This document shows, piece after piece, positions 8,787 to 16,817 of a stretch of DNA of 64,000 nucleotides. The notes beneath the pieces are model-generated. The model searched no databases. It was not told the origin of the DNA and was given only the letters and a program-made list of their open reading frames with translations. This stretch comes from Candidatus Hepatincola sp. Av (lineage in GTDB: Bacteria > Pseudomonadota > Alphaproteobacteria > WRAU01 > Hepatincolaceae): positions 620,001 through 684,000 of the forward strand of contig CP068450.1 of the NCBI GenBank assembly GCA_023518375.1. Reading direction: 5' to 3'. Every line of letters begins with the position of its first letter. Within the stretch, counting starts at the first letter, position 1. A program made the translations under genes and the position numbers.

Positions 8787-10196
8787 ATGAATCAGCCTAG
8801 TAATGAAAATAAATTCGTTAATATTGAAGCGGAAAAATCTTTACTAGGCTTTCTACTACTAAATAATGATGCCTTTGATAATATTTTCAATATCATAAAC
8901 ACTAATAATTTTTATTTAGAAATCCATAAAAATATTTTTAATATTATTAAGTCTTTACTAAATGATGGTAAATTAGCCGACCCTATTACTGTGTCTAACG
9001 CATCTTCTTATGTTGAAAAATACAAAGATATTACCTTAGAATATCTTTTAGAGCTAACCAACTCTGTAATCACTTTAGGTTCTTATACAGATTACGCCAA
9101 CCTAATTTACGACCTTTACCTAAAAAGGCAAATCATTGAACTACAAAACCGCATTACTACTTATTTAGGAAATGAAACTGATGCGGCAAGCCAATTAGAA
9201 AATATTCAAAGTGATTTTTTCAAACTAGCCGAACAAGGTTCTTTAAGTAAAGGTTATGATGATTTTGAAACCTCACTACAAAAAGCCTATACTTTAATTG
9301 AGGCTTCCCGTAAAAATCGGGGTGGTATTCCAGGTATTAGTACAGGTTTAATAGATTTAGATAAAAAAATTGGTGGGCTTCAAAATTCCGATCTTATCGT
9401 ATTAGCAGGGCGTCCTTCTATGGGAAAAACAGCTCTAGCAGTTAATATTGCCTTTAGTGCAGCGTTAAATTCCCTACTAGGTGAAAAACACAAAGGGGCG
9501 GCTGTAGCAATTTTTTCTTTAGAGATGTCGGCCGATCAACTTGCTATGCGGATTTTATCTTCTGAAATTTCTAAATCTAGTGATGAGCTCCGCAGGGGTA
9601 TTTTAACCGATGCCGAGTTTAACCGCCTTAATATGGCAGTTGAAAAACTAAAAACTACCCCTCTTTTTATTGATGATACTCCTAGTATTAGTATTGCAGG
9701 ATTACGTAGTAAATGCAGAAAATTAAAAAGGCAGCACCAAATAGGTTTAGTGGTTATAGACTATATCCAACTTATTGGAAACGATCGTTCTGGTAAGCAA
9801 GATAGCCGTGCTACTGAAGTTGGTGAAATTACAAGAGGTTTAAAAGGTTTAGCTAAAGAACTCAATGTACCTGTGTTAGCTTTGTCACAGTTAAGTCGTG
9901 CCGTAGAAAGCCGTGATGATAAAAAACCTATGCTTTCAGATTTAAGAGAATCAGGTTCCATAGAGCAAGATGCGGATGTAGTTGCTTTTATTTTTAGGGA
10001 AGAATACTACCTAGCACGTAGCGAGCCTAAAGAAAATAAGCAAGAATGGGAACAAAAATTAGCCCAAGTAAAAGATCAAGCTACTGTAATTATTGCTAAA
10101 AATCGGCATGGTGCCATTGGTAATGTAGACCTGAAATTCATTCCAGATAAAACCCAGTTTGCCAATATTGATAAAGTTCATATAGTGAAGCCTTAG
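8787..10196 (+). CDS. dnaB: Replicative DNA helicase
   Basis: Hexameric 5'-3' helicase at the replication fork. An N-terminal primase-interacting domain (NIEAEKSLLGFLLL, about 12-110) leads to a RecA-like motor with Walker A GRPSMGKTALAVN (208-220), Walker B LVVIDYIQLI, and the helicase motif around LSQLSRAVESRDDKKP. It has 469 residues with no intein or insertion. It lies downstream of rplI, as in most alphaproteobacteria. Confidence 0.98.
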   Translation: MNQPSNENKFVNIEAEKSLLGFLLLNNDAFDNIFNIINTNNFYLEIHKNIFNIIKSLLNDGKLADPITVSNASSYVEKYKDITLEYLLELTNSVITLGSYTDYANLIYDLYLKRQIIELQNRITTYLGNETDAASQLENIQSDFFKLAEQGSLSKGYDDFETSLQKAYTLIEASRKNRGGIPGISTGLIDLDKKIGGLQNSDLIVLAGRPSMGKTALAVNIAFSAALNSLLGEKHKGAAVAIFSLEMSADQLAMRILSSEISKSSDELRRGILTDAEFNRLNMAVEKLKTTPLFIDDTPSISIAGLRSKCRKLKRQHQIGLVVIDYIQLIGNDRSGKQDSRATEVGEITRGLKGLAKELNVPVLALSQLSRAVESRDDKKPMLSDLRESGSIEQDADVVAFIFREEYYLARSEPKENKQEWEQKLAQVKDQATVIIAKNRHGAIGNVDLKFIPDKTQFANIDKVHIVKP

Positions 10197-10216
10197 TATA
10201 TGTCTTGCTTTTTTGT

Positions 10217-10237
10217 CTTATAAATTTATTTTATAAG
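10217..10237 (+). terminator. Weak hairpin after dnaB
   Basis: CTTATAAA (10217-10224) and TTTATAAG (10230-10237) form an 8-bp AT-only stem with a 5-nt loop, 20 nt after the dnaB stop. It follows a T-rich stretch rather than preceding one on the plus strand, so it is a poor match to an intrinsic terminator. It could equally be a 3'-end stabiliser. Confidence 0.25.
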
Positions 10238-10247
10238 AATTAACATC

Positions 10248-10374
10248 ATAAAATATATCTATTTATAAACAGTAGAATCTAAATACTTACACTTAGTTTT
10301 ATTAAATTTATAGAAATTCAATAGATTGTTTTAAATTATTGAAATTCTAAGAGTAAAACGTAGATATATTTTAT
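10248..10374. repeat. Nested inverted repeats between dnaB and alr
   Basis: Two 14-nt perfect arms (10248-10261 and 10361-10374) enclose about 100 nt. Within them lies a second inverted repeat with one mismatch (10312-10323 and 10337-10348) and a short GTTTTA/TAAAAC pairing. No open frame occupies the interval. It could be a structured RNA or a cruciform, but the arms are almost pure A/T, and single arms of this length do arise by chance here. Confidence 0.35.
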
Positions 10375-10469
10375 TTTTTAGCTTTTATATAAGAATAATC
10401 ACATTAATTTCTAATATTGAGTTATTATTTATTATATGATAGTGAACTAGAAACTCTAATTTTATAGCT

Positions 10470-11594
10470 ATGAAAGAAAACATCTTAAATAATAAAACAT
10501 TTATTAATACCTTAAATCAACATGGCACTTGTTTATATATAAGTACTAAAGCTATTATTAATAACCATAAAATTTTACAAAAAACATCAAATAACACTGT
10601 TGCTTATGTTTTAAAAAATAATGCTTATGGCTTAGGAGTAGAGAATATTTGCCCTATTTTATACAGGGAAGGTTGTAAAGAATTCTTTGTTGCTGCTTTA
10701 GAGGAAGCCTATGCTATAAAAAGATTTGCTCCCACTGCTAAAATTTATGTATTCAATGGTATTTTAAATAACCAAGCTACTGAAATGTATAAACATGGTT
10801 TTATTCCAGTTTTAAATAGTTTAACTCAAATTCAATCTTGGCAAGACCTTGCTTCTAATAAACAAACTACGTTACCTTGTTTATTACATATAGAAACGGG
10901 AATTCATCGTTTAGGTTTAGAAAAAAATGATATAGAACATCTACAAAAGAATCCTAAACTATTAGAAGGGCTAAATATCTTATATATTATTGCCCATTTT
11001 GCCTGTGCTGATATTTACAAACATAATAGCGTAGAGCAACAATATGAAAATTTTGTAGCATTAACATCTAAACTACCTAAGGCTAAATATTCAATATCAG
11101 CTTCTTACGGTTTATTTGTAAAACCTAAATATCGTTTTAATTTAAGCCGTGTGGGCATTGCTCTTTATGGTGGTAACCCTACCCCTCATACCCAAAATCC
11201 TATGGAACCTGTAATTTTCTTTTTTAGCACAATTTTACAAGTAAAAACATTAAATGTAGGTGAACACGTGGGTTACGGTTTTAACTTTGAAGCTAAAAGA
11301 AAAACTAAATTAGCTGTTTTACCTGTAGGTTATGCCGATGGTATAATGCGGAGTGCTAGCAATAAAGGTTTTGTATATATTGGTAAATATAAGGCTCCTA
11401 TTATTGGAACAATTTCTATGGATTTAACTACCATTGATATTACCGATATTCCTGAAGAGTTTCATAAAGCTGGGCAAATGGTAGAATTAATTGGTAATAA
11501 CATTAGCTTAAACGACTTTGCTAATAATGCAGATACTATCCACTGTGAAATTCTAAATGTACTAGGTTCAAGGTATCCTAGAGTGTATCAGTAA
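10470..11594 (+). CDS. alr: Alanine racemase
   Basis: PLP enzyme that makes D-alanine for peptidoglycan. The PLP lysine is Lys49 in VAYVLKNNAYGLG, the opposing catalytic tyrosine is about Tyr269 in HVGYGFNF, and the substrate loop LPVGYADGIMR is present. The C-terminal beta domain contains GTISMDLTTIDIT. It has 374 residues, a normal length. It is the last gene of the rpsF-side cluster, 273 bp after dnaB, and may therefore have its own promoter. Confidence 0.96.
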   Translation: MKENILNNKTFINTLNQHGTCLYISTKAIINNHKILQKTSNNTVAYVLKNNAYGLGVENICPILYREGCKEFFVAALEEAYAIKRFAPTAKIYVFNGILNNQATEMYKHGFIPVLNSLTQIQSWQDLASNKQTTLPCLLHIETGIHRLGLEKNDIEHLQKNPKLLEGLNILYIIAHFACADIYKHNSVEQQYENFVALTSKLPKAKYSISASYGLFVKPKYRFNLSRVGIALYGGNPTPHTQNPMEPVIFFFSTILQVKTLNVGEHVGYGFNFEAKRKTKLAVLPVGYADGIMRSASNKGFVYIGKYKAPIIGTISMDLTTIDITDIPEEFHKAGQMVELIGNNISLNDFANNADTIHCEILNVLGSRYPRVYQ

Positions 11595-11858
11595 TTCTCC
11601 TAAAAAGAAGTTTCTTTTATTAAAGTAGTAATGTTTAGCAAGAAACTTTGTCTATTACCTAAAAATATAGTTTATTTAGTAAAACAGTAACAAAATTATT
11701 AAAAAAAGCTAAAAACACAAGTGTGGCTAGAAGAATTTAATAGTTACAGTAGAAATGCAAAGGTTTAAATGTAGGAAACATTATAGCTATTCTAAGCAAC
11801 GCTAAGATTACCAACTTCTAGAGGTAACTATGTGATAAGGATTGTTAACAGGTTAAAG

Positions 11859-12620
11859 TTACCCCTTAAAGCCCATAGCAATTAAATAAATTTCCGTAGA
11901 TTTTGTCCGACTAGCTGGTGGTTTATAGTGCTTAACTACTTTAAACTTTTGTTTAATTTGTTGTAAGATAGTATTAGTAGCTCCTCCTTGAAATACTTTT
12001 ACTACCATAGCACCATTCTTAGATAAAACACTCAAGGCTAATTGAAAAACTATTTCTACTAATGCCATAATTTTTAAGTGATCTAAAGACTGAATACCCG
12101 TAGTATTAGGTGCCATATCACTTAAAATAACATCAACGGTTGAACCTTTAAGGGCAACTTTAATTTGCTCTAATACGGCTGGATCAGTGAAATCTCCCTG
12201 AATAAACTCTGCCTTAGTTACAGGTTTAATAGGTAGTAAATCTACCGCAATTAATTGGGCTTCTTCAACTAATTGAGTTTCCTTAACTAATTTAGCCGTC
12301 TCCATTAATTGAGATTTGGCATCTCCTTTTTGAAAATTTTCCTTTTTAAAAATTATATTTGCTACTACTTGGCTCCAGCCCCCTGGGGCAGCTCCGGTAT
12401 CTATTACTTTCATAGATGGTTTCAAGATATGAAATTTATTGTTAATTTCCAGTAATTTATAAGCTGAACGTGAGTAGTATCCTTCAGCTTTAGCAGATTT
12501 TACATAAATATCATTTATTTGTCTTGTAAGCCACATTTGGGAAGATAACTTACGTTTTCTATTCTTTTTAGAATCTAATTTTTCTTTAAGTTGGCTATTT
12601 AGTGTATAAGATTTTTTCAT
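11859..12620 (-). CDS. rlmE: 23S rRNA 2'-O-ribose methyltransferase RlmE (FtsJ)
   Basis: SAM-dependent methyltransferase that modifies U2552 (E. coli numbering) of 23S rRNA in the 50S subunit. Visible are SAYKLLEIN with the first catalytic Lys, the SAM loop DTGAAPGGWSQV, ILSDMAPNTTG with the catalytic Asp, VVKVFQGG with the second Lys, and SRTKSTEIYLIAMGF with the Glu. It has 253 residues against roughly 210 in E. coli. The extra length is an N-terminal basic extension plus an insertion between the SAM loop and the acidic residue of VDLLPI, built from six-residue repeats. The active-site residues are intact, so the enzyme should still work. Confidence 0.93.
   Translation of the reverse strand: MKKSYTLNSQLKEKLDSKKNRKRKLSSQMWLTRQINDIYVKSAKAEGYYSRSAYKLLEINNKFHILKPSMKVIDTGAAPGGWSQVVANIIFKKENFQKGDAKSQLMETAKLVKETQLVEEAQLIAVDLLPIKPVTKAEFIQGDFTDPAVLEQIKVALKGSTVDVILSDMAPNTTGIQSLDHLKIMALVEIVFQLALSVLSKNGAMVVKVFQGGATNTILQQIKQKFKVVKHYKPPASRTKSTEIYLIAMGFKG
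12248..12319 (-). repeat. Four 18-bp tandem repeats inside rlmE
   Basis: Units at 12248-12265, 12266-12283, 12284-12301 and 12302-12319 share the core AATTAATTG or ACTAATT-like sequence at the same phase. In protein they read SQLMET, AKLVKE, TQLVEE and AQLIAV. The last unit corresponds to the native strand that carries the SAM-binding acidic residue in other RlmE proteins, so the other three look like in-frame duplications of it. Confidence 0.8.
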
Positions 12621-12709
12621 AATTAGTTATTCTAACATAAAAATTATTTGCTTTATATTAATAAGGTTATTAAAAGACTCCTATCGTACTTCATGATTTT
12701 AATCAATAA

Positions 12710-15700
12710 CTATAAAGAGTATTTAATTTGTGCTGCAATTGTAGTATCCATATAACCAGCTATTCCAATATCTAAATAATAGTCTAGGCTTATGGAAAGG
12801 TGTTCTTTACTATATTCTAAACCTCCAGAAAACTTAGCTAGCATACCACTATAGTCTGCCCCATAAGCAGTAGTTATATAATCATCACCTGTATTTATAA
12901 AGGAATAGTTGGTATTTGGTGCATTGTATATTCGTTCTACTAAACTAACATTAATTTTTGGATACCAAAAAGCATTTGTTTGCCCTAAAAATACAGGAAG
13001 TAATAATTCACGGTATAAATCTACGCCTATACCTACTTCAGTCATTGGAGTACTAAATCCTCGCACATCTAAAGAACCTGAAGAACCACTTTCATTATAA
13101 TCTGAATCCGATATAAAACCTTCAGAAACAAAGAATTTAGGTACAATGAACGTATCTGTTAAAATTGGTAGTTCGGTACCTATTTCAAAAGAACCTATAA
13201 TTTCATTTACATGGGTATTAGAAGTAGATTCAATACTACTATTGCTAGTATAGGCATTATTTAAAAAATACACATTTCTATTATTATTGTAAATATTGGT
13301 TGCCATTAAAGCCGATAAAGACATATACAAATGGCTTAAAACATAAGACGCCGAAGCCCCATAGCTAAAACCTAACACTCCTGAATCGTATAAATCATCA
13401 TTGCCATTTAATTGAGTAGCATTAAAACCAATAGCACCTGTTAAATTAAAGCCCTTAGCTACAGCACCAGTTATCCCTAATTGGACAGTATCCCCATAAG
13501 AAGAATAACCAGTTACCCAGTCTTTATTTTGGGTATTATCATAGTTTAAGTTATTAGTACCCCAAACTTTCACTTCTCCTACTTGATTATAAGATCTATT
13601 AACAGTTGCCATATTATAAATATCTTTAGATACTTGGTTATGAGTAGAGATTAAAAATATTTCATTGTTAATAGGTTTTAGAGTTTCCATATTTTGGGAC
13701 ATGGTAATAACACAAGGAGCATCGGAAACATCAATATTATCGGCATTACCATTGTGAACATCATAAATAATTTGGTCAGAAGCTCCACAGCCCGAGTTAT
13801 AATCTAAAGAATTTACCACATCATTTAATCCTTCAGTAACATCACCGGCAGCAATAATATTATCAATGGTTCTGGCTAGATTAACTAAACTTTGGTCTTC
13901 AGCATAGGGATTACCGTTGGCGGTAATTAAGGTTTCATAATCAGTTAAGCGTTCTACTTCAATCCAAATACTTTGCCCATTGGTATTATCACCATTATCT
14001 GGTTTATCTTCTTTGGTTGGGTCTAATGGGTTAAAATCAGTGTTGAAGTGCAAATGCCCTCCTGCCTCCTCGCCATTTGAATCTGTAGAATCCCAATAAA
14101 CTAAACTAGTATCTTCTTTAGAGGCATCAGTATTATCGGCATTATTATTACTTATACCAAAGGATACATTGAGCCATGCTGGGTAAAGATTTTGTGAACT
14201 AGGGTCATTAGCACTACTAACTAGGTTTGCAAAGGACTTAGGATTCATTAAAGCCCCATTATCATTAGTTATTAAAGTAAAATAGTTATTAACCCCTGGT
14301 AAGAAAATAGATGTATGTTGAAAATATACATTAACATCAGTATTTTCTAGTCCTGTAATTGAACCTTCAACATGTAAGGTACTATTTGGTAAAGTATTCC
14401 ATTCATCTGTCTCGGCATTATCTAAAATAATAAAGTTTAACTGGTTACCTTCATTTACATCAGTAGTGTTTGGATCATCTGCTCCTTCAAAAGTTATATT
14501 GTTAACATATACATCACCTGTAATAAACATAGTATTACTACTAGTTATAGTATCAACGTAGACTCCATTACTTAAGTATAAATAGCCATCATTATTAATG
14601 GTATCAACTCTTATACCATTTAATTCCCCATCTATACATTCTCCAGTTGGGCATATATCATTTCCGTCTTCATCTTTAAAGTATTCATTTCCCATGCCAC
14701 CATTTAACAATGTTACGGCATTATCTGTATTATTATCTAAGTTACTAAAAGTATCGGCACCATTTAACGCAAAAGTACCACTATTATTAATGGTTACATC
14801 CTCATTAATAAAAGCATCATCGCTATTAATAATTAGTGTTGAACCTTGTTCTACATAAGCCGAATCTAAAGTAAAACTTGAACCATTCTCTATATAAAAA
14901 ACTGAATTCTCTGATACATTAAAAGTAGAATAACCACCATGTAAACCGTTCATAAGAACTACAGCTCCACCATTTAAAGTAATCGTACCAGCTGAATTAT
15001 AACTGTTATCTACCTCAACTAAACCACCGCTAAAATTATTTTCTGTATTTGCTGTGGCTCCTTCATTGTTAAAGTCGTTAATTGTAACTTTATCACCAAT
15101 ACTAACTTCTTGATTCTTCCAATCAACGGTTGTATTACTACCTCCATGAAAGTTTATGGTGTTACACTCATCACAATTAATGGTGGTAAAGTTAGTATCA
15201 GCATTACTAGCATTAAAGTAAAAGTTAGTAGTATTATCAAGATTTAAAGTATCAATATTCATAGTAATACTGTCGGTGCTAATAGTAGCACTGCCACTAT
15301 CTGAGGTAAAGTCCACCTCACCAATTTGAATATCAGAGCCAGCATTTTTAGCAGCTTTAGTATTAAATGAAAGTTCATCGTTATTAATAGTTATTAAATC
15401 AATATTGCCATAAAAAGAAGTAAGATCTATTGTGATATCATTTTCAATTTTAATTTCACCAATATGAATATTAGAACTTGAGGAGCCATTAAGCACTAAA
15501 TTAAAATCCTCTGGATCTGTAATTGGGTTTTGCCAAGCATTAGTTAAATCTAACGTACCAATATCTACAGTACTTCCTGCATCGGCATCTAGGGTTAAAC
15601 CTCCATATATCATAGTGGCTTCACTTTCATAATTATAAAAAGAAATATAATCTACGTTAAAACTTGAGTCATTAAGTCCTATAAAAAACATGGCAGGGTT

Positions 15701-16693
15701 TTTAACTACAATGTTAGCACCCTGAAAAGTACTACTTTCCATATTAATTAAACCAGCTTCATCAAATACCATTACCGCATCTGGATCCGTCATTAAAAAG
15801 TTAGAGCCCTCATCCATACTAAAAGTACCAACCTCTCCAAAGGTTGCCCCGCCAAAGGTAAGGTCGCTATTATACATAGTAAAGGTAGAAATTTCGCCAG
15901 CTAATACATCTCCATTAATGGCTAATACATAGTTAGTTAATTCAAAACTACCAATTTCTGGAGTTACAATAGCCACTTTATCACCAACATTGTAATACTT
16001 AAACTCTTTACAATATTCACAATCATCATCTATTGCACCATTAATAGTAGAAGTATTCATACTTTTTGAAGTTTCATCGGCATTATAAAACTTTAATATT
16101 CCAATACTAGATGTAGTATAACCGGTAGGGTGTTCTGTGATATCTTCATTTTCTGCTGTAATGTTAATTTCATTCACAAACAAGCTACTATCATACACAC
16201 TAATATCAACAGCAGCTGGTAAACCTGTATTGGAGTGTGGATCGTAATTTGGGTCAGTGGGATCTAAGTTGTAAGTTGTAATTTTATCTATTGTTGCTAC
16301 TGAACCATTCCTTAACTCTACTCTCACTATATCTTTTACATGTATAGTACTATCACCGGCAAAGAATTGGGTATTATCTAGAATTAAAGTAAATTGTTTT
16401 AGGGTTTTGCAAGTTACACCATCAGGATCATAGGTGGAACAACCATTTGCATCAAAAGCAAAGTCTGCAGTACCAGCATTAATGGTAGAATCATAAAAAG
16501 TAAAAGTTCCTTCTTGTAATAAGTAACTATCACTTAAATTGAGAGTTACACTATTATATACTTTCTCACCATTTCCACCATTTAAAGAGGGATTAATAAT
16601 AATATAATCAGGAAAGATATCAGGAAAAGTTTCAGCGTGTAAAGCACCTAACCAAAAAGTTAACAACAAAAACCATACTATTTTAAAGTTCAT
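12710..16693 (-). CDS. Autotransporter, type Va-like, with Asp/Asn-rich passenger
   Basis: A 1327-residue surface protein. Residues 1-20 are a signal peptide ending GALHA. The passenger, roughly 21-1035, is rich in Asn, Asp, Thr and Ser with short irregular repeats (forms such as STFTMYNSDLTF and GTFALNGADTF), as expected for a beta-solenoid. The last ~287 residues (1041-1327) form a translocator barrel of alternating strands, opening VKVWGTNNLNY and ending QIKYSL; the usual terminal aromatic residue is replaced by Leu. Ten cysteines occur as five pairs (85/95, 225/228, 507/510, 681/686, 969/994), all in the passenger. AAGGA precedes the start. It is a probable adhesin or host-contact protein, but ligand and function cannot be read from sequence. 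It is not obviously part of an operon. Confidence 0.85.
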   Translation of the reverse strand: MNFKIVWFLLLTFWLGALHAETFPDIFPDYIIINPSLNGGNGEKVYNSVTLNLSDSYLLQEGTFTFYDSTINAGTADFAFDANGCSTYDPDGVTCKTLKQFTLILDNTQFFAGDSTIHVKDIVRVELRNGSVATIDKITTYNLDPTDPNYDPHSNTGLPAAVDISVYDSSLFVNEINITAENEDITEHPTGYTTSSIGILKFYNADETSKSMNTSTINGAIDDDCEYCKEFKYYNVGDKVAIVTPEIGSFELTNYVLAINGDVLAGEISTFTMYNSDLTFGGATFGEVGTFSMDEGSNFLMTDPDAVMVFDEAGLINMESSTFQGANIVVKNPAMFFIGLNDSSFNVDYISFYNYESEATMIYGGLTLDADAGSTVDIGTLDLTNAWQNPITDPEDFNLVLNGSSSSNIHIGEIKIENDITIDLTSFYGNIDLITINNDELSFNTKAAKNAGSDIQIGEVDFTSDSGSATISTDSITMNIDTLNLDNTTNFYFNASNADTNFTTINCDECNTINFHGGSNTTVDWKNQEVSIGDKVTINDFNNEGATANTENNFSGGLVEVDNSYNSAGTITLNGGAVVLMNGLHGGYSTFNVSENSVFYIENGSSFTLDSAYVEQGSTLIINSDDAFINEDVTINNSGTFALNGADTFSNLDNNTDNAVTLLNGGMGNEYFKDEDGNDICPTGECIDGELNGIRVDTINNDGYLYLSNGVYVDTITSSNTMFITGDVYVNNITFEGADDPNTTDVNEGNQLNFIILDNAETDEWNTLPNSTLHVEGSITGLENTDVNVYFQHTSIFLPGVNNYFTLITNDNGALMNPKSFANLVSSANDPSSQNLYPAWLNVSFGISNNNADNTDASKEDTSLVYWDSTDSNGEEAGGHLHFNTDFNPLDPTKEDKPDNGDNTNGQSIWIEVERLTDYETLITANGNPYAEDQSLVNLARTIDNIIAAGDVTEGLNDVVNSLDYNSGCGASDQIIYDVHNGNADNIDVSDAPCVITMSQNMETLKPINNEIFLISTHNQVSKDIYNMATVNRSYNQVGEVKVWGTNNLNYDNTQNKDWVTGYSSYGDTVQLGITGAVAKGFNLTGAIGFNATQLNGNDDLYDSGVLGFSYGASASYVLSHLYMSLSALMATNIYNNNRNVYFLNNAYTSNSSIESTSNTHVNEIIGSFEIGTELPILTDTFIVPKFFVSEGFISDSDYNESGSSGSLDVRGFSTPMTEVGIGVDLYRELLLPVFLGQTNAFWYPKINVSLVERIYNAPNTNYSFINTGDDYITTAYGADYSGMLAKFSGGLEYSKEHLSISLDYYLDIGIAGYMDTTIAAQIKYSL

Positions 16694-16756
16694 AGATCCT
16701 TAAAACCAAAATTATTAATTCCCTTTATATATGTATGTAAATTAAGTAACTTTGTA

Positions 16757-16784
16757 AATATAACATATGTTCTTAATAGTACAA
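16757..16784 (-). promoter_or_regulatory. Promoter candidate for the autotransporter gene
   Basis: On the minus strand TTGTAC (16779-16784) and TATATT (16757-16762) are 16 nt apart, leaving a leader of roughly 55 nt before the start at 16693. Each box has one or two mismatches. The AAGGA ribosome-binding site lies just upstream of the ATG. Confidence 0.4.
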
Positions 16785-16817
16785 GATTGTATATAATACA
16801 TTTAATTTTTAATTGCT

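Noticed and set aside
11608-11648. AAGTTTCTT / AAGAAACTT inverted repeat after alr as a terminator
   Set aside because: The 23-nt loop is long and no T-run follows, so it is weak evidence for a terminator.
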